From assembly GCA_050309705.1 (NCBI GenBank), contig JBNRMR010000022.1, positions 1 to 53,712 on the forward strand: a DNA stretch of 53,712 nt, given 5' to 3'. Of the stretch, positions 26,601-33,784 are shown piece after piece. This DNA comes from JBNRMR01 sp050309705 (GTDB taxonomy: Bacteria; Bacillota; Clostridia; Christensenellales; UBA1750). The notes under the pieces were generated by a model. It saw nothing but the letters and a program-made list of their open reading frames with translations. It ran no database searches and had not been told where the DNA came from. The position numbers and the translations under genes are program-made. The stretch's first letter is position 1. Each line of letters starts with the position of its first letter.

Positions 26601-27244
26601 TAAAGGAGTTCACCCAGTTCGGCGCAGGCTTCAAGGTCGCCATGAGAGATCTTGAGATCCGCGGCGCAGGTGACATTATGGGCGCAAGGCAGTCCGGTCA
26701 CATGGCGGCGGTGGGCTATGATATGTATGTGAAGCTGATCGGCGAAGCTGTTTCCAGCATAAAGGGCGAGGATATTGCCCCCAAGATCGAGACCTCAGTC
26801 AATCTGCCGGTGGATGCCTACCTGCCCGACGATTATGTCCACGGCCACACGGTGCGAATGGACATATACAAGCAGATTGCTCAGGTATCATCAAGCGCGG
26901 AACGCCTGGAGGTCATGGACGAGTTGATCGACCGCTTCGGCGATGTCCCCCGGCCCTGCGAGAACCTGATATATGTGGCGCTCGCGAAAAACCTTTGTGA
27001 GAAAATGGGCCTGGAGCAGGTTTTCAGGCGCAGGGAACATATCGTCATGCGCTATGGGAAAGCCGCAAATGTGAACCCGGCGCAGTTGGTCTCGGCCCTG
27101 AGCGCTGCCAAAAAGCCGCTTAATCTGGCCAACACAAAGCCCCCCAGCCTTCTTTTCAGATGCAGCCAGGACAGCGAAGCTGCCATAAGGGAGCTGGCTG
27201 TGGTGCTGGAGGGGCTGGCGGAAAAGCTATACCCTTCCGCCTGA
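23609..27244 (+). CDS. mfd: Transcription-repair coupling factor
   Basis: Displaces RNA polymerase stalled at DNA lesions and recruits UvrA. At 1211 residues it has full family length. The N-terminal UvrB-like module includes VESRGQFARRGGIVDIYPV; the RNA-polymerase interaction domain follows (KAFTDLHVGDFVVHDSHGVGVYEGM at about residue 535). The RecG-like translocase has Walker A GDVGYGKTEVA (about residue 692), IVDEEQRFG (about residue 794), LTLSATPIPRTLHMS, SGLDIPSVNT and QLRGRVGRSSR; the C-terminal regulatory domain ends the protein. GAGGTAACAGC precedes the ATG. It complements uvrB encoded just upstream. Confidence 0.98.
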   Translation: MQFELKPQQIILDAVKNADSFRELAKKAERGIWPIALFGLPPGARAAIIAALQSELSFPSGGVKIVFAAQDNAGALEVYDDVSKLCERSVLLPAKEKIVFGAKAQSKDVMFSRLSALHKIACGKADVVICSAQALLTPMIPPEVLLAHSRNLNVGDIVDIDGLCDHLAKSGYEPCDIVESRGQFARRGGIVDIYPVGQIDAVRIEFFDDEIDTIRRLDAASQRSSGNVDEVTVIPATETIIEGVHSSGALFAIRNEIDKASRQFPKEPSPLPPSLDLDGLDEDMDDLGEELPSLWEMKPLAEPKKRLHTLERHYESLESGQRFSEIELYLPFVYGKAATLFEYMDAVYMLDEPARAKERCEKAYDEFAAEHEAAQKSGEALPSFGALMRSWQFIAGQSETRQVITLNELMVQSPGISPRAVIKLDGASPPVYHGRFDLLGEDLLHYKKSGYKIALLTGGSTRSQRLLDSLEKSGVEAFPLQTQTELSPGQVALLPLNLSAGFSLSGPKLLALSENDIFGSSKRRSSTGKSHPGQRIKAFTDLHVGDFVVHDSHGVGVYEGMAKLEVEGKLRDYLHIRYNGTDMLYIPTDQMDRVQKYIGSQEKAPALSKLGSGDWERQKNRVRKSVRQMAFDLVALYAQRQQNPGFAFSKDTPWQREFEDSFPYEETPDQLRSIAEIKADMESPICMDRLLCGDVGYGKTEVALRAAFKAVMDGKQVAFLAPTTLLAHQHHQTILERFKGFPVTAKVLSRFRTPAEQRAIVKEVNEGGVDIIVGTHRLLNKDLEYKDLGLLIVDEEQRFGVAHKEQIKNFKKSVDVLTLSATPIPRTLHMSMVGIRDMSTIETPPEERLPVMTYVSEYNPMTVSDAIMREIGRGGQVYFVYNRVASIDRFAQHLRQIVPEARIAIAHGQMNERLLEDVMADFMEKKFDVLLCSAIIESGLDIPSVNTMIIFDSDRFGLSQLYQLRGRVGRSSRLAYCHLTVRENKIITETAQKRLAAIKEFTQFGAGFKVAMRDLEIRGAGDIMGARQSGHMAAVGYDMYVKLIGEAVSSIKGEDIAPKIETSVNLPVDAYLPDDYVHGHTVRMDIYKQIAQVSSSAERLEVMDELIDRFGDVPRPCENLIYVALAKNLCEKMGLEQVFRRREHIVMRYGKAANVNPAQLVSALSAAKKPLNLANTKPPSLLFRCSQDSEAAIRELAVVLEGLAEKLYPSA

Positions 27245-27312
27245 GCCGCTTTTCCCATCTGGGCAGGTGACTGAAAAGAGCTAAACCCTAGCCCGCGCAA
27301 AGATTTATAGGT

Positions 27313-27345
27313 GGCCTTGCCAAGAGCTGGGAGATGGCATTTTTT
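27313..27345 (+). terminator. Weak terminator candidate after mfd
   Basis: GCC...CCA-AGAGC-TGG...GGC forms a broken stem followed by ATTTTTT. The rest of the 374-base gap 27245-27618 holds no gene that I can support. Confidence 0.35.
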
Positions 27346-27543
27346 AAAAAAACACCCGTTTTGTGGGAATATGGCGAAATAACGACAGCGCACGCATTTT
27401 TTACGGCGCTCCAATCATCCCCCGCCTAAATAGCGCCTTTATCCCACTGCAGGCTTTGCCGATAATTTAGCTCCCCCTTTTGCTTTAACTATCCTTTTTA
27501 TGCTAAAATTTTATCAAAATGAAAACATTAAAAAGCGTTTCCA

Positions 27544-27582
27544 AATATGCCCTGCTTTATATGGCTCAAAGCAGGGCATATT
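27544..27582. repeat. Perfect 15-bp inverted repeat upstream of the DUF1614 gene
   Basis: AATATGCCCTGCTTT (27544-27558) and its exact reverse complement (27568-27582) flank a 9-base loop, 37 bases before the DUF1614 start. ATTATTGCATTTTAG follows, so it could act as a terminator or leader structure; a protein operator is also possible. Confidence 0.5.
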
Positions 27583-27618
27583 ATTATTGCATTTTAGTTT
27601 ATAAGGTGGGATTTTTAC

Positions 27619-28242
27619 ATGTCAATAGGCATGATATTGCTGGTAGTCGTCGCGGTGCTGATACTTTTCGGCATTGCACAAAGAGTTCTGGACGGAATGC
27701 GCCTGAACGACAAGGCCGCGCTGGCGGTGGTGGCGGCCATGTTCGTCGGCGGGTTGATTCCCAGCATTCGCTTCAGCGAAAACGTGGCGGTAAACATAGG
27801 CGGGGCCATCATTCCCTTTGCCCTTTGCGTCTATCTGTTCGTGAGGGCGGAAACAGCCTGGGAAAAATGGCGCACAATAATAGGTATGATAGTAACCGGC
27901 GCGGTCATCTATGGCCTGGGGAGAATCCTCCCCGATGAGCCTGAGATGATGGCCTTTGACCCCAACTATGTCTACGGCATTGTCGGCGGTATCGTTGCTT
28001 ACATATTAGGCAGGTCAAGGCGCGGGGCCTTCATCTGCGGTGTGATGGGCGTTTTACTGGCAGACATAACCAACGCCATTGTCCAAGCATCGCTGGGCAC
28101 TTCATTTTCGCTTAATCTGGGCGGCGCCGGTTTCTTCGATGTTATCGTCCTCTCAGGCATACTGGCGGTTTTGTTGGCAGAAATCTTCGGCGAACTGATG
28201 GAAAAGATTGTTCGCTCAAGAAGGGAAAAGGAGGCGGAATGA
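27619..28242 (+). CDS. DUF1614 domain integral membrane protein
   Basis: The 207-residue protein has about six hydrophobic helices separated by short loops (IGMILLVVVAVLILFGI, ALAVVAAMFVGGLIP, IGGAIIPFALCVYLFV, IIGMIVTGAVIYGLG, and more), ending in a basic tail. PEMMAFDPNYVYGIVGGIVAYILGRSRRGAFICGVMGVLLADI is the most conserved family region as I recall it. The function is unknown. Its stop codon overlaps the start of the downstream SpoIIP-type gene by four bases (ATGA), so the two are translationally coupled and probably act together. Confidence 0.8.
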   Translation: MSIGMILLVVVAVLILFGIAQRVLDGMRLNDKAALAVVAAMFVGGLIPSIRFSENVAVNIGGAIIPFALCVYLFVRAETAWEKWRTIIGMIVTGAVIYGLGRILPDEPEMMAFDPNYVYGIVGGIVAYILGRSRRGAFICGVMGVLLADITNAIVQASLGTSFSLNLGGAGFFDVIVLSGILAVLLAEIFGELMEKIVRSRREKEAE

Positions 28243-29528
28243 TGAGCATCATTAAGAAAAGACTGATCACGGCTCTTTTGGCAGTAGCTTTGCTGATGGC
28301 ATGGCCAACTGCCCACGCAGGGCTGACCGAGAGCCCCGACGATGGCTATTACACCATCTTCACCCGCGAGGGCAATGTGTTGACAATGATCGCCGGCCGG
28401 GTCTATGCGGATGACGAATATATTAGCCATGACAACAGGCATTACCGCATATTCAGCGTGAACCAAGATTCGCTTCAGGCCTGGGCCCAGGAAATAACCC
28501 AGGAGGCTTTCCTCCCCTATGCAAGCGATTATCTGGCCGTCAGCGCAAGCCCCTCGCCTGCTGATGGCGGCGCAAGCCCCTCTCCCTCCGCCGATGACGG
28601 CGGCACTGACGACGCTGCCGGAGGCAACCGCCAAAGCTCCGACAGAAAAGTGGCCATATACTGCACCCATTCCGACGAATCATATGTGCCCTCTGATGGC
28701 AAATCCAGCGATGAAAACTACGGCGGTATATACGACGTGGCGGACGAATTCGCCGCATCCCTCAACGATATCGGCATCGAGGTGATCCAGGACTACACCT
28801 CACACCTGCCCCATGATTCCGGCGCTTACAGGCGTTCCCGCGCCACCGCCGTCGAGCTCCTGAAGACGATGCCCGACGCGCTTATCGACATCCACCGCGA
28901 CGGCGTTCCCGCCCATCAGTATGAGACGGATTTCAGCGATGACGACATCACAATGGTGCGGCTCTTGGTGGGCAAGAGCAACCAGAACTTCAGCGCCAAC
29001 AAGAACTTCGCCAAGGAGCTCAAGGCCAACGGTGACGAGATGCACCCCGGTCTTATAAAGGATATTTATATTGGCAAGGGCAATTATAACCAGGAGCTGG
29101 CGCCCAATTCAATACTCCTTGAGTTCGGCACCCACGAAACCACAAAGGAGCAGGCCCAGGCTTCCACAAAATATATGGCGGAGGTCATCTCCCAGACGCT
29201 TTACGGCTATGTGGAGCAGCCCGGAAGCGGCGGCGACGGCACGGGCACGGGCGCTGGCCAGGGCAATGGCGCCGATGGCTCCGGCGGCGAGGGCGCCAAC
29301 CGTGTGGACGAAACCGGCAGAGAGCCGGTGAAGGGCAGCAGCAGGGGCTGGAGCGGCATCTGGTGGATCTTGGGAATAGTCGTAGGCGGCGGCCTGATAT
29401 TCCTGCTTTACTCCAAGGGCGGCAAGCGGTTTGGCCATAATGTGGGCAGAAGCGCCTCGGAGCTGACCGGCGGCCTGATTGGCAAAAAGCCCGACGACGA
29501 GGACAAGGACGAGTTCGACCGCGAATAA
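28239..29528 (+). CDS. SpoIIP-type stage II sporulation protein with C-terminal membrane anchor
   Basis: SpoIIP proteins are peptidoglycan amidase/endopeptidases that drive engulfment. After a signal sequence (to about AHA, residue 26) and a Ser/Pro/Gly linker, the SpoIIP domain spans about residues 140-330: VAIYCTHSDESYVPSDG, HDSGAYRRSRATAVELLK, DIHRDGVP, VRLLVGKSNQNFSANKNFAK, KGNYNQELAPNSILLEFGTH. A Gly-rich linker follows, then one transmembrane helix (IWWILGIVVGGGLIFLLY) and a charged tail. Classical SpoIIP has its membrane helix at the N-terminus, so this may be a paralogue; I therefore give no gene symbol. Two start codons, 28239 and 28242, follow AAAGGAGGCGGA. Coupled to the DUF1614 gene. 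Confidence 0.85.
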   Translation: MMSIIKKRLITALLAVALLMAWPTAHAGLTESPDDGYYTIFTREGNVLTMIAGRVYADDEYISHDNRHYRIFSVNQDSLQAWAQEITQEAFLPYASDYLAVSASPSPADGGASPSPSADDGGTDDAAGGNRQSSDRKVAIYCTHSDESYVPSDGKSSDENYGGIYDVADEFAASLNDIGIEVIQDYTSHLPHDSGAYRRSRATAVELLKTMPDALIDIHRDGVPAHQYETDFSDDDITMVRLLVGKSNQNFSANKNFAKELKANGDEMHPGLIKDIYIGKGNYNQELAPNSILLEFGTHETTKEQAQASTKYMAEVISQTLYGYVEQPGSGGDGTGTGAGQGNGADGSGGEGANRVDETGREPVKGSSRGWSGIWWILGIVVGGGLIFLLYSKGGKRFGHNVGRSASELTGGLIGKKPDDEDKDEFDRE

Positions 29529-29547
29529 CTATGCAGGGCAAAACAAG

Positions 29548-29578
29548 CTCCCCGAAGATAAATCTCCGGGGAGTTTTT
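29548..29578. terminator. Bidirectional terminator after the SpoIIP-type gene
   Basis: CTCCCCGAAGA pairs with TCTCCGGGGAG (one mismatch) over TAAA, followed by TTTTT on the plus strand and TTGTTTTG on the minus strand. It lies between two converging genes. Confidence 0.85.
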
Positions 29579-29611
29579 CAGCATCTGTGGCCTTTTCGTT
29601 GTACGCTATTG

Positions 29612-30274
29612 CTATAACACAGCGACGAACAGCGTTATCAGCGCATTGTGAAATCCGTGGGCGAAAACCAGCGAAAGAGTGGTGCAGCCCTTTATCCTCT
29701 CCCGGCAAAAGCAGAGTATCAGGCCAATAAAAGCCGTGCCGATCACCTGGAATATATCGCCGTTAAGGGCATGGGAAAGACCGAATATCAGCGACGATAA
29801 TATGATGGCCAACCATCTGGAGTTTTTGATGTCCAAAAGCCTTTTGAAAACGAAGCCCCGAAAGAAAAACTCCTCCGCCAAAGCCACCCCCGCCGTCATG
29901 TACAGAAACTGATAAGCAAACTGCCACGGCCTTGTGTAGCTGGTGGAACCCACCATGTCCTTAAGCCCCAAAAGTATCGGGAGGACGGTCAAAATTAGCG
30001 ACATGCCCAAGGCGATGATTATCCCCAATATGATCTGACTTAAAACGCCTTTTCTGGAAAACCCGAAATCACGAAGGCTCTCCTTTTTTGCCAGCATGAA
30101 GACTATGGGCACAACCAAAAGGCTCCACTGCAAAGCTATCATCAGCGCGGCCCTTGCCCACAGAGGCAATGACATCAAAACGCTTTTCTGAAAGGCGATC
30201 ATGCCCAGCATCACCGCAGATTGCAGCGCCAGAGCCAGAGCCAAAGCCAATATATCCTTAGTTTTTCTTTTCAT
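29612..30274 (-). CDS. CPBP-family intramembrane glutamic metalloprotease
   Basis: The 220-residue protein is mostly hydrophobic with about seven membrane segments. It has the three CPBP/Abi motifs: EEFFFRGFVFKRLL (EExxxR), FGLSHALNGD (FxxxH) and FAHGFHNAL (HxxxN/H). Bacterial members range from prenyl-protein-type proteases to bacteriocin self-immunity proteins; nothing nearby narrows this. The start at 30274 (MKRKTKD) follows AAAGCAGG; the frame extends another 16 codons upstream with a poorer context. Not obviously linked to its neighbours. Confidence 0.85.
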   Translation of the reverse strand: MKRKTKDILALALALALQSAVMLGMIAFQKSVLMSLPLWARAALMIALQWSLLVVPIVFMLAKKESLRDFGFSRKGVLSQIILGIIIALGMSLILTVLPILLGLKDMVGSTSYTRPWQFAYQFLYMTAGVALAEEFFFRGFVFKRLLDIKNSRWLAIILSSLIFGLSHALNGDIFQVIGTAFIGLILCFCRERIKGCTTLSLVFAHGFHNALITLFVAVL

Positions 30275-30400
30275 ATACCTGCTTTCTGCCCACAAGTTTA
30301 GATCAGCGGGGAAGGAAGTCAAACTTCGCCCTTATGTTCAAAGCCGGTTTCAATGCAACTCAGGGCGCAAAACAAATCGCATTTCTCCTTTGCGGGTCGG

Positions 30401-30580
30401 CTAGTATTTGATTATGTAGTAAATCACATATATCCAGCTTAAAAGGCCGTGGAAAATGGCCACGGGGATGGACCCCCACGCCGTGTAGGAGATTATCATC
30501 GCCAGGCAGGTGCCGAAGGAGATGCCCGCCTTGGCAGTGCTCTTAACTATCTTAACCGAGTTTGATTTTTCGCCTGACAT
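30401..30580 (-). CDS. Small conserved-looking membrane protein
   Basis: Fifty-nine residues: a short Lys/Ser N-terminus, one or two hydrophobic stretches (AGISFGTCLAMIISYTAWGS and IPVAIFHGLLSWIYVIYYII) and a final KY. The pattern of W-x-S-I-x-x-A-I-x-H-G-x-x-x-W-x-Y-V-I-Y-Y resembles small uncharacterised proteins I have seen in clostridial genomes. AAGGAAGG sits about nine bases before the ATG at 30580. It follows the oxidoreductase gene by 36 bases and may be co-transcribed. Function unknown. Confidence 0.6.
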   Translation of the reverse strand: MSGEKSNSVKIVKSTAKAGISFGTCLAMIISYTAWGSIPVAIFHGLLSWIYVIYYIIKY

Positions 30581-30616
30581 TCGCATCACCCTTCCTTTTC
30601 AAGCCTTGCCGGTGCA

Positions 30617-31189
30617 TTACACCACTTCCTTGACCTTTTCCAGGAACTTTTCCCTTGCTTCCTGGGAAATGTTGGTTATCTGGCCGCAGTTCATCCATTT
30701 GCGCTTGCCAACGCCCAGTTGCTTCATGGAAGTGTTCAGAAAAACATTGTTGATGGCATTGCCCGCAAACAGGCGCAAATACCAAGTGGGGGAAGATGCC
30801 GTCGTTATTGCAATCGCGGACTTGATGTGGGTTAGCTTACCCTTAATTCCCACCGGCGTCGAGTCGTAGGCAAAGCCGGGCTTCATCACCTTGTCCAGGA
30901 AACCCTTCAACACAGCGGGCACGTCGCACCACCAGACGGGGGCGATAAACACCAGCGCGTCAGCGTTCATAATCTTTTCCTGATATTCTGTGACAAGCGG
31001 ATCCAAGGTTCCACCCTTGTTGAAAAGCGCCAGTTCCTCGACGCTGTAGCGCGGGTCAAAGCCGTCGGCGCAAAGGTCGATCACCTCGTAGGGCTTGCCC
31101 TTTGCAGCCAGGGCCTCTTTAGCTTTTTCGAGAATGGCGTGGTTAAAGCTTCCCGGGTAAGGATGGGAATATATTATCAATGTGTTCAT
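30617..31189 (-). CDS. NAD(P)H-dependent oxidoreductase, flavodoxin-like fold (KefF/YwrO type)
   Basis: Predicted FMN- or FAD-dependent quinone reductase. The 190 residues begin with IIYSHPYPGSFNHAILEKA, the phosphate-binding loop of the flavodoxin_2 family, then DLCADGFDPRY, FIAPVWWCDVPAVLKGFLDKV and TTASSPTWYL, all typical of the YwrO/KefF/MdaB group. AAGGAGGAACGCA gives a strong start. No potassium-efflux gene is adjacent, so a KefF role is not supported; general quinone or electrophile detoxification is more likely. Confidence 0.85.
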   Translation of the reverse strand: MNTLIIYSHPYPGSFNHAILEKAKEALAAKGKPYEVIDLCADGFDPRYSVEELALFNKGGTLDPLVTEYQEKIMNADALVFIAPVWWCDVPAVLKGFLDKVMKPGFAYDSTPVGIKGKLTHIKSAIAITTASSPTWYLRLFAGNAINNVFLNTSMKQLGVGKRKWMNCGQITNISQEAREKFLEKVKEVV

Positions 31190-31240
31190 TGCGTTCCTCC
31201 TTGTTCTTTATTAATAGCCTTATTTTACCAAACAAATGAA

Positions 31241-31273
31241 AAGAAGTCGATACCTTTATCGCATCGACTTCTT
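31241..31273 (-). terminator. Terminator after the alpha/beta hydrolase gene
   Basis: AAGAAGTCGAT (31241-31251) and ATCGACTTCTT (31263-31273) form a perfect 11-bp stem. On the minus strand it runs into TTCATTTG, 17 bases after the gene's end. Confidence 0.75.
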
Positions 31274-31289
31274 GATAAAATGAATCGCC

Positions 31290-32468
31290 CTAACTGATGA
31301 CCTTCAGCCAGCCTTCCAGCGTGTAAAGGGGGTCTCCCATCTCGTCCGGGCGCAGGCATTTAAGCTGTTCAGCCGGTATGGGTCGTATCCCGGCGTCGGC
31401 GTAAACCCCGCCTCGGTGATTGGCCTGAGTCCAGTAGAGCTTCGAGGTGTGTTCTTCCCACTGAAGACCGTATTTCTCACACCATTGTTCCAAGGTGATT
31501 TCCGGCATGTCTTCGATCTGCCGGCGGCTTGCGGCTGGAAGCATCCCCTCCCCATGGAGCCACAGCAAGGCTTCCTTGTGGTTGTGGTAGGCCCTATGGC
31601 CACCTTCCGGTTCGAAGTATACGCCTGTTCTGGCCGGCAGGCCCGCCGCCTTTTCAAGGCGAATGCTCTCGCCGACAAATTCGCGAATTGTGCGGCAGTA
31701 AAGTCCGTCATCATCGGGGTCCATAACCCTGTCCTTCTCCCCATTCATGTAAAGCACTGCGCAATGGGGCATGTGCAGGCGGATGATGTCGATGTCGGAA
31801 CATATTGGCGCCAGCTTAATGCTGGGAACATTGGTGCAGGCCTTGCCACGGACGCGGCTGTATTCCCCCAATATAAAGCCGGAGACAATGGCTACATGCA
31901 GCCTGTCTTCCAGCATGGTCATCCAGCCGGCAACGGCGCCGCCAAGTGAATTGCCCACCACACCCAAGCGCGTTTTGTCGATATCCGTTCGAGCTTGCAA
32001 AAAGTCCAAAGCACGCACTGTGTCGAAGGCCATTTTCCCCATCATCAAACGTCCGCTTTCCGCCGCTGCCTGATCAGCGCAGCGGTCATCGTGAGCCCGA
32101 GTGCCTTTTTCGCCGGAAATGTGCCGCTCCTCCTCGCCGATGGTGTCATATAGCAGACAGGCCAGGCCCATTTTTGCGTAGAGCTGGGCCGTGTAGGATG
32201 CATATAGTGAGTTTTTCGATCCGCCGTGACCATTTGTGATGACCACTGCCGGCATCGGCTTTTGCGCCCCGTCAGGCCGATACAGAAGACAGGGCACCTT
32301 AGAGCCCTCCTCTGCCGTGAACAACCATTTTTCGATTATCAGGTCATCGTGGGACAAGTTGCCCCTATGCTCGGCGGCCAAATCTACTCTCTTTTTGGGA
32401 ACGCCCAGCATATTCCATATTTCCCGGCGCAGGTTATCCTGCTGCGCCTTTGCCATTAGATGGTTCAA
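31290..32468 (-). CDS. Alpha/beta hydrolase, acetyl-xylan-esterase/dienelactone-hydrolase-like
   Basis: Probable esterase acting on a glycan or sugar ester. The 392 residues contain VVITNGHGGSKNSLYA (oxyanion region), LGVVGNSLGGAVAGW with the nucleophile elbow GNSLG, LYMNGEKDRVMDPDD with the likely acid, and EGGHRAYHNH with the likely catalytic His. The start is uncertain: a TTG at 32468 overlaps the stop codon of the upstream gene (TTGA) and is correctly spaced from AGGAGGA, so translational coupling is likely; an ATG at 32456 is the alternative. Last gene of the 39.8-31.3 kb sugar cluster. Substrate inferred only from context. Confidence 0.75.
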   Translation of the reverse strand: MNHLMAKAQQDNLRREIWNMLGVPKKRVDLAAEHRGNLSHDDLIIEKWLFTAEEGSKVPCLLYRPDGAQKPMPAVVITNGHGGSKNSLYASYTAQLYAKMGLACLLYDTIGEEERHISGEKGTRAHDDRCADQAAAESGRLMMGKMAFDTVRALDFLQARTDIDKTRLGVVGNSLGGAVAGWMTMLEDRLHVAIVSGFILGEYSRVRGKACTNVPSIKLAPICSDIDIIRLHMPHCAVLYMNGEKDRVMDPDDDGLYCRTIREFVGESIRLEKAAGLPARTGVYFEPEGGHRAYHNHKEALLWLHGEGMLPAASRRQIEDMPEITLEQWCEKYGLQWEEHTSKLYWTQANHRGGVYADAGIRPIPAEQLKCLRPDEMGDPLYTLEGWLKVIS

Positions 32469-33712
32469 GCTTTTTCCTCCTCCCGCTTCATTTCCCTCTC
32501 CAAATACATGCAAGCAGCCTGAATGAAGAAGATGCTGCCTAAATCTCTCAGATAATAGGGCGATGCATCGCTGTTTTGGGGCGGCAGTACTTTTTCCAAT
32601 ATGGCGCCCTGAAGGTTTGGATCTTTCGTGTGGATAAACTGCACATCCATGGCGAATTCCAGGCTGCGCCGCGTGGCCTCCATCCAGCTTTCGTCCGGAT
32701 CCAGGTCATAAAGGCTCTGCCAGAGTATTGCCGCGCAGACCGTGCCGCTGGTGGCATGACCAAAGGAGCTGGTTTTGAAATTGACATATGTATTGCGCAG
32801 CAGGCCTCCATCAGACCGCTGGGCGTTCAAATACCAGGTTCCGCAACGCCTTAGGCTATCCAGGTACGCTTCGTCCCCAGTATCCAGATAGGCATCCGCC
32901 ATGGGAAGGCCCCACCAGAAGCTTTGGCGCGGGTGGACGCTGCCCCTTATTCCGCCGCAGGGTGGGTAATTGACCCAGGTACCCTCGGGCATCTCGTTGG
33001 CGCGAAGATAATCCGCCGTGGCGTAGAAAATGTCCCTATAGCGCTGATCACCGCTGAGCTTGTATGCCTTTAAAAAGATGGCGTCATCCAACAGGGGCCG
33101 CCCGTCGCGCTTGACATGGCCCTGCTGGGGGATGAAGCGATCCTGCCAGCCGGGATGCTCGAAGGAAAGGGTTACCAAGCTGAAGTTGTCAAGGAAATGC
33201 CCCTCTCCCAGATAGGCGTTGCTGGCCACCCAGTTGCAAGCGGCCAAAAATGCCTCCTTCAGCTCTTCCTCCCCCGTCAGCTCATACAGCGCATAAATGC
33301 CGTCCAGGCATTCCAGCACAGCGGAGGTGTTGATGCAGTCATTATAATCCTCTATGGCCCATATCAAGCCATAATGGGGATGCTCAGGATCGGAAAAGCG
33401 TTCCCGCATTATGAAATCCGCTCCCAGTTTGGCATGGGTGAGATACTTTTCATTCCCCGTCACCCGATATGCCGCGCAAAGGGCCTTCACCGCCTGTCCG
33501 CCATGCCAGATGGGGCAGAAATAGTCCCAAATCTTGGTTGCAGCGGAGTATTCGCCCTTGAAGGAGCCCTTCCAGGTCTTATGAAGCATCTTTGGCGCCC
33601 TCGGGCAGGGAGGCGGCGTTTCCTCCTGATGCTGGGCGATATCCGTCAGCCAATCACAGGCTGCGTCAAGGGCTTTCAACAACTTTTCTCGGTCGATGAG
33701 ATTGTTTGACAT
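32465..33712 (-). CDS. Six-hairpin (alpha/alpha)6-barrel glycosidase-like protein
   Basis: The 415 residues are a repeating pattern of paired helices with aromatic-Gly turns (IWHGGQAVKALCAAYRVTG, YLTHAKLGADFIM, TSAVLECLDGIYALYELTG, KAYKLSGDQRYRDIFYATADYL, PMADAYLDTGDEAYLDS), typical of six-hairpin glycosidase superfamily enzymes such as unsaturated glucuronyl hydrolases, GH127-type enzymes and epimerases. No signal peptide is seen, so it acts in the cytosol on imported sugar. I cannot place it in one CAZy family. It is coupled to the downstream hydrolase and lies 72 bases after the AraC-type sensor. Confidence 0.7.
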   Translation of the reverse strand: MSNNLIDREKLLKALDAACDWLTDIAQHQEETPPPCPRAPKMLHKTWKGSFKGEYSAATKIWDYFCPIWHGGQAVKALCAAYRVTGNEKYLTHAKLGADFIMRERFSDPEHPHYGLIWAIEDYNDCINTSAVLECLDGIYALYELTGEEELKEAFLAACNWVASNAYLGEGHFLDNFSLVTLSFEHPGWQDRFIPQQGHVKRDGRPLLDDAIFLKAYKLSGDQRYRDIFYATADYLRANEMPEGTWVNYPPCGGIRGSVHPRQSFWWGLPMADAYLDTGDEAYLDSLRRCGTWYLNAQRSDGGLLRNTYVNFKTSSFGHATSGTVCAAILWQSLYDLDPDESWMEATRRSLEFAMDVQFIHTKDPNLQGAILEKVLPPQNSDASPYYLRDLGSIFFIQAACMYLEREMKREEEKA

Positions 33713-33784
33713 GGTTGCTTTCTCCTCTCCTATTTATACTTATTGCACATAGCGCTTTTAGTCTGGTAATAAGTTGCAATCCGG

